A stretch of DNA of 64,000 nucleotides from Brevibacterium sp. ZH18. Lineage in GTDB: Bacteria > Actinomycetota > Actinomycetes > Actinomycetales > Brevibacteriaceae. Under the pieces are notes generated by a model. The model ran no database searches. It saw only the letters and a list, made by a program, of their open reading frames with translations, and was not told the origin of the DNA. The stretch is from the NCBI RefSeq assembly GCF_022748595.1, contig NZ_JALDSX010000013.1:1-64000 (forward strand). The letters are read 5' to 3'. Both the position numbers and the translations under genes were made by a program. Shown piece after piece: positions 50,601 to 58,335 of this stretch (positions are counted from its first letter, which is position 1; every line of letters starts with the position of its first letter).

Positions 50601-51923
50601 ATGCAGACGAATCCGAGACCGGCCGCTGGGTCCCGTTCGAGAATACTCAGCTGGGCCCTCTGGGACTGGGGGTCGGCGTCCTTCAACGCCGTCATCATCA
50701 CCTTCGTCTTCGCCCCCTATCTGACGAAGAGCGTGGCGGCCACTGAGGAGGCAGGCTCCTCGGCTCTGGGCTGGTCGACTGCTGCCGCCGGCCTCATCAT
50801 CGCTCTCGTAGCACCAGCTGCCGGTACTCGGGCCGACTCCGGCGGTCGTCATAAGCTCTGGCTCGGTGTCCACACCGGAATCGTCATTCTCACGATGTTC
50901 GGCCTCTTCTTCGTCCGCGACTCCCCCGAATACCTGTGGCTGGGGCTCCTCCTCATCGCCATGGGCAGTGTGTTCTTCGAATTCGCCGAAGTGTCCTACA
51001 ACGGCCTCATGGTCCGCATCACCCGGCCGGACAATGTCGGGAAGGTGTCCGGCTTCGGCTGGGGCATGGGCTATGCCGGCGGACTGGTCCTCCTCGTCCT
51101 CCTGCTCGTCCTCGTCATCTCCCCCGAGGTGGGGCTCTTCGGCGCCGGGGACGAGGGCGGCATGCGCTTCCGTGTCGTCGCCGTGCTCTCAGCGGTGTGG
51201 TTCGCGATCTTCGCCCTTCCGGTGCTGTTCACCGCGCCCAGTGCCAAGGCAGCGACTCCTTCCGACGGACATCCGATCCGAGCCTTCGTCTCCGACTATG
51301 CGGCGCTCGTGCGCCGCCTCGTGCGGATGTGGAAGGAGGAGCATCAGACGCTGCGCTTCTTCATCGCCTCGGCGGTGTTCCGCGATGGGCTGGCCGCGAT
51401 CTTCGCCTTCGCTGGGGTCCTCGCCGCAGGCAGCTACGGCTTCTCCGCTTCCCAGATCATCGTGTTGGGAGTCGCCGCGAACGTCGCTGCCGGCACGGGC
51501 GCGATGATCGCCGGCTATTTCGATGACCGCCTCGGCCCGAAGCCCGTGATCATCGCCGGTCTCATCATCATCCTCCTGGGCGGGATGCCGATCCTCTTCA
51601 GCGGAAACCCGACGGTCTTCTGGGTCTGCGCGCTCGTCCTCAGCTTCTGCGTCGGGCCCGTTCAGGCGTCGAGCCGGTCGTTCCTCGCCCGGATCACCCC
51701 GCCCGAACGCGCCGGCGAGAACTTCGGCCTCTACGCCACAACCGGCCGCGCGGTCAGTTTCCTGGGACCGGCGATGTTCGCACTCTCGATCACGATCTTC
51801 GGCTTCCAGCGCGCCGGTGTTCTGGGGATCCTCCTCGTCCTACTCGTCGGGTTGTTCCTCATCGTCCCGGTCAAACCCGATGCACCTCGTCATTCGATGC
51901 AGGCGCAGGTCGAAGAGCCTTGA
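50601..51923 (+). CDS. MFS transporter, UMF1 (Atg22-like) family
   Basis: The 440-residue protein has about 12 membrane helices and the UMF1 opening (SRILSWALWDWGSASFNAVIITFVFAPYLT) with the FEFAEVSYNGLMVRI and GWGMGYAGGLVLLVLLL segments. This family includes vacuolar amino-acid effluxers in fungi; bacterial substrates are uncertain. A TACAGT -10 box (50589-50594) lies 6 bases before the ATG, suggesting a leaderless mRNA. A 24-base tandem repeat lies just upstream. Confidence 0.87.
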   Translation: MQTNPRPAAGSRSRILSWALWDWGSASFNAVIITFVFAPYLTKSVAATEEAGSSALGWSTAAAGLIIALVAPAAGTRADSGGRHKLWLGVHTGIVILTMFGLFFVRDSPEYLWLGLLLIAMGSVFFEFAEVSYNGLMVRITRPDNVGKVSGFGWGMGYAGGLVLLVLLLVLVISPEVGLFGAGDEGGMRFRVVAVLSAVWFAIFALPVLFTAPSAKAATPSDGHPIRAFVSDYAALVRRLVRMWKEEHQTLRFFIASAVFRDGLAAIFAFAGVLAAGSYGFSASQIIVLGVAANVAAGTGAMIAGYFDDRLGPKPVIIAGLIIILLGGMPILFSGNPTVFWVCALVLSFCVGPVQASSRSFLARITPPERAGENFGLYATTGRAVSFLGPAMFALSITIFGFQRAGVLGILLVLLVGLFLIVPVKPDAPRHSMQAQVEEP

Positions 51924-52048
51924 GAATAAGGCTGCGGACGGCAGGCAGACCGAAACGTACCGAACTGAGATGAATTCGTCATCATCGGATGACCCCAGGA
52001 CGATCTATCCTGAGAACATCGTGTGCCGTTTCGACGAAAGCATTCCCA

Positions 52049-53803
52049 ATGACGAGAAATCCCCCAACACTGGACCTGGACATCGCAGTCCTCGGCTCAG
52101 GAGCCTCGGGCACTCATGGGCTGCTGCAGATCCTCGCACTGCTGACCGAGCGAAAGTCTTCAGCCGATGACATGATCCGCATCGCCGTGATCGATCGCGA
52201 TCAGCAGTTCCACTCAGGCATCCCCTATGGTCACCGTTCCGGCCGGTCTTCTCTGCTGATCTCGGCACTGGAGAGTTTCCTTCCCGACCGCGAACGCAGC
52301 GAATTCATCGGTTGGCTGGAGGAGAGACGAGAGGAGATGCTCGACTGGGCGAGGGACGGTCGAGCTCCCGACTCGCCTCTGGCCTGGGCCATGGAACGAG
52401 ACTGGATCCTCCGCCATGAGAACGAGGTGCGCGACGGACGGTGGGACGAGCTCTATCTTCCGCGCAGGCTCTATGGTCAGTATCTCTCGGAGCTGGTCGA
52501 GCGCACCGTCGAAGCGGCCCGAGGGGTCGTCGAAGTCGACTTCCTTCATGCCGATGTCAATGAGGTGATCCGCGACGGCCATGGTGGTGCCACTCTACGT
52601 GAGCGCAGCAGTGACGGTGAGGTTCAGTTCGAGGTCCACGCTCATTCCGTGCTGCTGGCCATCGGCTCGCCCCCGGTGCGAAGTCTCACTGTGCACGATG
52701 CCCCGGTTGAAGCCCCAGTTGATGCCCCGCGGGCCCCAGGGGCTCCGATCAACGCCCGCCCAGCCACCGCGCACTCAAGCCTTGCCGCTGTCGATTCCCT
52801 CCTCGACGTCGGCCTCGTGGCCGATATCCACACGCCTGAGATCGAGCATGTCATCGCGAGGATCAGAGCGAGACTGAAGTCCCTGCCGGTCGAGAAGCGA
52901 ACGATACTGCTGATCGGAGGGAATGCCGATGCCCTCGAGTTCCTGCTCGCCTCGCACAGGCTCCGGCAAGACACCGGCGCCCGACTCGTCATCCTCTCCT
53001 CACGAGGGCGCCCTCACTACTGGCACCATGACCTCCCGGATGAGCAGGCCTCGACCCCGGTCCTCGACAGCCTGTTCGCGGCCGCGGAGGCAGGAACTCC
53101 CCTACGCGCCCGGGACCTGCATGCAGCGGTGCGCGCAGAACTCACCTCGGCGCTCAACCGCGGAAACGTCAACTCGACGATTGCGGCTCTGATCACTGCC
53201 GTCGGCTCATCTCTGCGGTACATGGACGATTTCGAGCTGTTCTCGATGGCCACCGACCACGGAGTCGCCATCTCCGATCTGCTGCGCCGGGCCGGCGGCG
53301 ATTCCCTCGACTTCCTCACCGACGGCATCGCGGACGGCACCATCACCTGCATCCCCGGACGGTTTCGCGAAGCGCGCATCCATGACGATCTGCTGTTCGC
53401 CACTGTGGATCAGCTTCCCGGTTCAGCGTCCACCCCGAGCGACGGCGTCCCCCACGACGACCCTTCGAACCTCCCGGCTCACGGCTACGCCGTGATCGTC
53501 AATGGAACCGGTTTCGAACGCGTGACGGACACCCGCTCCCCGCTGCTGCGGCAGCTGCTCGGCACGGGAACCGTCCACGCCTCAGCGTCGAGGACAGGAC
53601 TCGCCCTGGACGAGAAATTCCAGGCGGCTCCGGGCATCTTCGTCCTCGGACCGCTGATCGCCGGACACCATCATGGCGCCTCTGCCTATTGGCATATCGA
53701 GAGCGTGGCCCGCATCATCCAGCTCGCGGGCGCGGTGGCCCAGAGCCTGGTCACCGAAACCATCAGCAGACGCTCGATGAGACAGCGCCTCCTCACTCCC
53801 TGA
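52049..53803 (+). CDS. FAD/NAD(P)-binding protein (PF13454 type)
   Basis: The 584-residue protein has an N-terminal FAD-binding motif (LDIAVLGSGASGTHGL) and, near residue 290, a second Rossmann-like stretch (RTILLIGGNADALEFLLASHRL). A later IVNGTGFERVTD and a closing FVLGPLIAGHHHGASAYWH region follow. The family includes putative monooxygenases acting on amino groups; the substrate is unknown. I use the ATG at 52049 after GAAAG; the frame extends to 51989 without a better signal. It follows the UMF1 gene by 125 bases and could share its transcript. Confidence 0.75.
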   Translation: MTRNPPTLDLDIAVLGSGASGTHGLLQILALLTERKSSADDMIRIAVIDRDQQFHSGIPYGHRSGRSSLLISALESFLPDRERSEFIGWLEERREEMLDWARDGRAPDSPLAWAMERDWILRHENEVRDGRWDELYLPRRLYGQYLSELVERTVEAARGVVEVDFLHADVNEVIRDGHGGATLRERSSDGEVQFEVHAHSVLLAIGSPPVRSLTVHDAPVEAPVDAPRAPGAPINARPATAHSSLAAVDSLLDVGLVADIHTPEIEHVIARIRARLKSLPVEKRTILLIGGNADALEFLLASHRLRQDTGARLVILSSRGRPHYWHHDLPDEQASTPVLDSLFAAAEAGTPLRARDLHAAVRAELTSALNRGNVNSTIAALITAVGSSLRYMDDFELFSMATDHGVAISDLLRRAGGDSLDFLTDGIADGTITCIPGRFREARIHDDLLFATVDQLPGSASTPSDGVPHDDPSNLPAHGYAVIVNGTGFERVTDTRSPLLRQLLGTGTVHASASRTGLALDEKFQAAPGIFVLGPLIAGHHHGASAYWHIESVARIIQLAGAVAQSLVTETISRRSMRQRLLTP

Positions 53804-53854
53804 ATTCGCCGTTCTCACCTGGCGGGCAGCGCACACCCAACTGGCCCTCGGCCG

Positions 53855-53875
53855 GTCAATGCCTGTGGCATTGAC
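53855..53875. terminator. Bidirectional terminator hairpin, FAD protein / LuxR
   Basis: A perfect 9-bp stem (GTCAATGCC with GGCATTGAC) and a 3-base loop lie between two convergent genes. Confidence 0.75.
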
Positions 53876-53954
53876 ACCCGCAGTGAGCAAGCCGAGGCGG
53901 CAACGCTGCCGACCATCGGACTGGTCCCATTCCGCCGTCGCGACCTCACACGGC

Positions 53955-56219
53955 CTAGGACCTCACTGAGCCGAGGTAGCCCAGCACACGAGCACGCGCC
54001 ACAGCGGCTTCACGTCCGTTGACTCCGAGCTTCTGATAGAGGGACGAGAGATTGTTCTTCACCGTTCCCTGGACCAGCAGCAGGTCCCGGGCCATCTCGG
54101 CGACGCTTGCCCCTTGATCGAGCTTTTCGAGCAGTGTCATCTCACGGTGCCCCAACACCGGAAAGTCGACTAACCCGACGACTGCCCCACCGAGGCTGCT
54201 CAATCTGTCCATGCAGGAAGCGAGGGATTCGCTGCCGAAGGAAGCTCGACCCACCGAATGCGACGAGGGGGCGAGCACCTCTGCAACCTTGCGCAGAATC
54301 GGCTCCTCGGCACTCATGCGCAAGAGCTCCTGCCGTTCGACCAAGGGAAGCCGCACGATCGGCAGCACGGTTCCCAACAGGACGGAGAGCTCCAACAGCT
54401 CCAGAAATGCCAAGTGCGCCGCCTCACGATCTCCGACCCGCAACAGCGCCGCGGCTTTGATCCCAGTCAGTTCGGCTCGGTTTCGGGTGTCGACGTGGTT
54501 CTCGTAGTACTGCGCCTCGGCGATGCGGACCGCGGCATCGTTGCGCCCGGCCACCAGCTCGCTGCGCGCAAACAGCACCTGGCTCATCCCCGAGAGGCCC
54601 GTCAGCGTCTCCAGCAGCACTTCCGCTCGATGCAGCTGACCGAGGCTGATCAGCATGCTGATGCGCGAAGCCACAAGCATCTCTGCAGCACCTCCGGTGA
54701 CTCCGACTCCATTCGCATGCATGTCGATCGACTCCTCTGACCGAAGCAGAGTCGACCGCGAAGGCGCCACCAGCTGCGAGAGAAGGCCTTCGATGATCGG
54801 CACGTGGTAACTCAGATCTCCCATCTCCGGATAGTTGCGCATTCTGCGCATCGTCTCCTCCGCCGCGCTCAGATCCAACTTGTCGAGGCTGCGATATGCC
54901 TCCACCACGAGTGCGGCCGGCCGGAAGCTCTGCTCCTGCACGAACGGCGGAACATCGAGTCGAGCGAATTCGACGATCATTGCGTCAGCACGCTCGTAGT
55001 CACCGGCAAGGTACGCGGCCAGCGCCGTCCAGGCCATGACGGCCGGACCGAGGAAGTCCCCGACCACGCTGTCTTCCTTCACCTCGTCCTCGATCGATCT
55101 CAGCAGCGCCAGTGCGCGCCCCGGTTCGCAGGCGAGCACACTGTGAATCGACGCGTGCAGGCGAACGATGCGCCGCGGACGTCGCACCACTCCGCTGGAT
55201 ACCCAGCTGGCACCTGCCTCAGCTGCATCGTGGTGTCGGCCAGTCTCCCCGAGCCCGGCCATTTCACTCATCACCGTGTGAAAGCGCGATGGTGCCCCTG
55301 CATCCTGCGGCACCGTCCGCCCGGTCGGATGCCCGACCGTGTCGTCCGCTGCCCCCAGTTCGCGACGCAGCGCACCTGGTGCAGTGAATCGGGCAACCTG
55401 CTCCCGCGCCCGCTCACCCAAGGTCGCTTCAGCGTCGGTCTCGGCGCCGAGCATCGCTTCCTGCACCATGGTGGCCACCGTAGTGACCTCCTCAAGCTCA
55501 GGAATAGTCCGCAGTGCCTGTGCCGGCAGCTGGGCGAACGCCGCCACGCTCGACCGATGGTAACGGTAGAACATAGGATATCCGCAGGCGAGGAAGATGC
55601 GGTCGAGCAGTTCCCAGGCACGCGCCCTCCGCGCTAACACCAGGGCATTGTCTACCAGCAGCGATTCGGGAGTGCTCGCAAGTTCAAGCTGTGCGGTGAA
55701 TGCTTCGGCCAATGACCTCTCGACTGCCGCGGCGACGCCCTCGAGCCCTTCCTGTACCAGACTCTTCCGTGCCCAGGCAGCGATGAGCAGAGGAACGGAC
55801 CAGGGCGATTCCTCCGGCCCAGCCATCACCGCGCCGGCGATCTGCAGTCGCAGCAGTACGGTCGGACCATCTGCCCAGGCGGGTTCCATCCAATGCTCGG
55901 CCGCGACATCGAAAGCGACCTGTGCAACGCCTTCGTCGAATCCGTCGAGGAGCGAGAGGACCTCGAGTGCATGCTGATCGGACCGGGACAGTGGGAGCGA
56001 GAAATCGTCAGTCTGCGAGACGACGAAGTCAGCCAACCCCGCCGACCCCAGCAGCTCGTCCAGACTGCGACCGGTCGTCTGAACTGCCGCCACAGCAGCA
56101 TCGGCAAAAGGTGCCCAGCCCCCGCTGGCAGCGTGGATGAGCCGTGCTTCGCTTTCATCGAGATCGAACTCGGCCTGCAGCTCAGCTGCAGTGAGCTTCT
56201 TCGCAGCTTGATCGATCAT
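53955..56219 (-). CDS. MalT-like LuxR regulator without the ATPase domain
   Basis: The 754-residue protein ends in a LuxR helix-turn-helix (LGHREMTLLEKLDQGASVAEMARDLLLVQGTVKNNLSSLYQKLGV, about 690-735) and is otherwise helical repeats like the TPR region of MalT-type regulators. It starts at LTAAELQAEFDLDESEARLIHAASGGWAPF, which corresponds to the segment that normally follows the ATPase in this family. I see no Walker A anywhere. The start is fixed by an ATGA overlap with the LCP gene, so this is not a mis-called start. It is the last gene of the glycan operon and probably controls it. Confidence 0.85.
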   Translation of the reverse strand: MIDQAAKKLTAAELQAEFDLDESEARLIHAASGGWAPFADAAVAAVQTTGRSLDELLGSAGLADFVVSQTDDFSLPLSRSDQHALEVLSLLDGFDEGVAQVAFDVAAEHWMEPAWADGPTVLLRLQIAGAVMAGPEESPWSVPLLIAAWARKSLVQEGLEGVAAAVERSLAEAFTAQLELASTPESLLVDNALVLARRARAWELLDRIFLACGYPMFYRYHRSSVAAFAQLPAQALRTIPELEEVTTVATMVQEAMLGAETDAEATLGERAREQVARFTAPGALRRELGAADDTVGHPTGRTVPQDAGAPSRFHTVMSEMAGLGETGRHHDAAEAGASWVSSGVVRRPRRIVRLHASIHSVLACEPGRALALLRSIEDEVKEDSVVGDFLGPAVMAWTALAAYLAGDYERADAMIVEFARLDVPPFVQEQSFRPAALVVEAYRSLDKLDLSAAEETMRRMRNYPEMGDLSYHVPIIEGLLSQLVAPSRSTLLRSEESIDMHANGVGVTGGAAEMLVASRISMLISLGQLHRAEVLLETLTGLSGMSQVLFARSELVAGRNDAAVRIAEAQYYENHVDTRNRAELTGIKAAALLRVGDREAAHLAFLELLELSVLLGTVLPIVRLPLVERQELLRMSAEEPILRKVAEVLAPSSHSVGRASFGSESLASCMDRLSSLGGAVVGLVDFPVLGHREMTLLEKLDQGASVAEMARDLLLVQGTVKNNLSSLYQKLGVNGREAAVARARVLGYLGSVRS

Positions 56220-57205
56220 CGGCGTCGGTCTTCCGCTTCGAAGGCGTAGTCGGAGACGGAATCATCGGCAATCGCCTGCTTCAGCCTCTCCAGACCGCCC
56301 CGATCGGCGATGAGGCGCGTTCCGTCGTCAGGGACACCAGAGTTCTCAGTCGGTGCAGCGACGAAGTCGAAATCGTCTGCGCTGATCCCCTTGAGCTCGG
56401 ACGCCAGTGTCACCAGCGTGCTGGCGTTGAGCCCGGAATCCACGGTGAGGAAAGGACTGAGCGCTCGGACCAGTTCAGACATCTTCAGCGGATTGAGCTC
56501 GTAGTCTGCCGACATCACCTGGGAACCCATCGCACGGAGAAATTCCTGCTGATTGCGGATCCGCTGCAAGTCACCGTCAGGGAACGCCGAGCGCTCCTGA
56601 ACGAAAGCGAGCGCAGCTGCGCCATCCAGCGCATTGAGCCCGACCGTGAAATCATGGCCACCGGATTCGAATGCCGTTGACGAATTGACCTCCACCCCAC
56701 CGACGAGGTCGGTCAGATCGCTGAGTCCCGCGAGATCGACGACCGCTACATGGTCAATGGTGATGTCAAGGAACTCTGAGACGGTCCGCACAGCCAGGGG
56801 CAGACCGCCGACCGCAGCAGAAGTCTCGATGGTGTTGTGGCCATGGCCGGACACACGTACCCAGGTGTCATTCGGGATGGACACGAGTTGGACTCCGCTG
56901 CGATCCGCAGGAATATGAGCGACCATGATCAGATCGGTGGTGAATCCGGTGGAAGCTGCACTGGTTGCAGCGGGTTCTGCAGCGTCGGTGCCGAGGAAGA
57001 GAATGTCTGTTGCAGTCGGCCCTTCATCCTTCGCGCCCTGCTTCGATGATTGCAGCTGTTTCGCCAGAGCAGGGTCGTCCGACTTCGCGGTCCCGGCGTC
57101 CCAGACCAACCCCAAGTACCCCGTGTACGCGCCCACACCTGCGCCGAAGAGGAGGAGGACGACGACTATGAGGCCCGTCCCGATGATGATCGTCTGCTTC
57201 TTCAT
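56216..57205 (-). CDS. LytR-CpsA-Psr (LCP) family protein
   Basis: LCP proteins transfer lipid-linked glycans onto the cell wall outside the membrane. The 329-residue protein has one N-terminal helix (IIIGTGLIVVVLLLFGAGVGAYTGYLGL) and an LCP domain (TTDLIMVAHIPADRSGVQLVSIPNDTWV, IDHVAVVDLAGLSDLTDLVGGVEVN, ALAFVQERSAFPDGDLQRIRNQQEFL). The usual Arg of the SIPRD motif is Asn here, and the usual RSD is TTD, so it is a divergent member. The RIRNQQ segment is kept. It overlaps both neighbours by 4 bases. Confidence 0.85.
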   Translation of the reverse strand: MKKQTIIIGTGLIVVVLLLFGAGVGAYTGYLGLVWDAGTAKSDDPALAKQLQSSKQGAKDEGPTATDILFLGTDAAEPAATSAASTGFTTDLIMVAHIPADRSGVQLVSIPNDTWVRVSGHGHNTIETSAAVGGLPLAVRTVSEFLDITIDHVAVVDLAGLSDLTDLVGGVEVNSSTAFESGGHDFTVGLNALDGAAALAFVQERSAFPDGDLQRIRNQQEFLRAMGSQVMSADYELNPLKMSELVRALSPFLTVDSGLNASTLVTLASELKGISADDFDFVAAPTENSGVPDDGTRLIADRGGLERLKQAIADDSVSDYAFEAEDRRR

Positions 57206-58335
57206 ACTCCGACTGCCTCTTCGACGAGGGCTGCGATCTCCGCAACCACTTGGTTCCTGTCTTCTGGTTGCAGATCAGTGCTCGAAGGCAGCGCAAGTCC
57301 GGTTTGGAACAGTTCCTCTGCGCGGCCTGTGATGTAGCGCCGATCGCAGCCCTCGTGCACGGGCTGCAGGTGCATCGGTTTGAACACCGGTCGAGTCTCA
57401 ACTCCACGCCGCAGCAGGGACTCGCTCAGCGACCAGGCATCAGTGCCTGATTCGGGGTCGACGACGAGCACACTCATCCAGCAGTTGCCGTCACCGGCGT
57501 CGAGAACCTGCATGCCGTTGTATCCGCTCAAGGTCTCGTCATAGGCCCGGTGATGGGAGCGTTTGACAGCCACAATCTCATCGAGTCTCTCGAGCTGAGC
57601 CAGACCGAGCGCTGCGAGGAGGTTGGACAAACGATAGTTGTATCCGACTTCGGTGTGTTCATAGTGGACTACCGGCTGCCGCGCCTGGGTCGAGAGATAA
57701 CGGACGCGGTCGGCAGTCTCGGAATCAGAGCAGAGCACCGCGCCGCCTGAAGAGGTGGTGATGATCTTGTTGCCGTTGAAGGACAGTGCGGCCACGGCGC
57801 CGAATGAACCCGCCGGCTCCCCTTCCAGGCTGGCGCCCAACGACTCAGCCGCATCTGAGATGACCACGGCCCCGTAGATCGAAGCGATCTGCCCGATTCG
57901 CAGGTAGTCGGCAGGGCGTCCATAGAGATCGACGGGCACCACCGCCCGGATCGGACGTGACGAGGCGAGGGAGTCGGCGCATGCGGCTTCGAGTACCGCA
58001 ACATCCATCAGACCCGACTCATCGCAGTCGATGAACACCGGTTCAGCCCCGACGTAGTGCAGGGCATTGACCGTCGCGGCGAAAGTCAGTGTCGACACCG
58101 CCACACGATCCCCGAGCCCGATCCCCTGCACCAGCAAGGAAAGATGCAGGGCTGCAGTTCCCGAACTCACTGCCACTGCGTGAGAGCGGCCGGTGATGTC
58201 GGCCAACCAGGATTCGAACTCATCGAGCTGCGGACCGGCCGGAGCCACCCAGCCTGAGCGCAGTGCGGTGAGCACCGCTGCCTCTTCCTTCGCTCCGACA
58301 GATGGGATGCACAGGGGAATACGCATCGCCATCAT
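57202..58335 (-). CDS. DegT/DnrJ/EryC1/StrS aminotransferase
   Basis: This PLP enzyme adds an amino group to a keto-sugar nucleotide. The 377 residues contain VAVSSGTAALHLSLL, DAAESLGASLEGEPAGSFG, the PLP lysine in LSFNGNKIITTSSGGA, and YNYRLSNLLAALGLAQLERLDEI. It resembles the PglE/PseC/LegC type. Following the dehydratase, it should make a UDP-4-amino-4,6-dideoxy sugar (inference). It overlaps the dehydratase stop by 4 bases. The start could also be the second or third Met, a few codons downstream. Confidence 0.9.
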   Translation of the reverse strand: MMAMRIPLCIPSVGAKEEAAVLTALRSGWVAPAGPQLDEFESWLADITGRSHAVAVSSGTAALHLSLLVQGIGLGDRVAVSTLTFAATVNALHYVGAEPVFIDCDESGLMDVAVLEAACADSLASSRPIRAVVPVDLYGRPADYLRIGQIASIYGAVVISDAAESLGASLEGEPAGSFGAVAALSFNGNKIITTSSGGAVLCSDSETADRVRYLSTQARQPVVHYEHTEVGYNYRLSNLLAALGLAQLERLDEIVAVKRSHHRAYDETLSGYNGMQVLDAGDGNCWMSVLVVDPESGTDAWSLSESLLRRGVETRPVFKPMHLQPVHEGCDRRYITGRAEELFQTGLALPSSTDLQPEDRNQVVAEIAALVEEAVGV

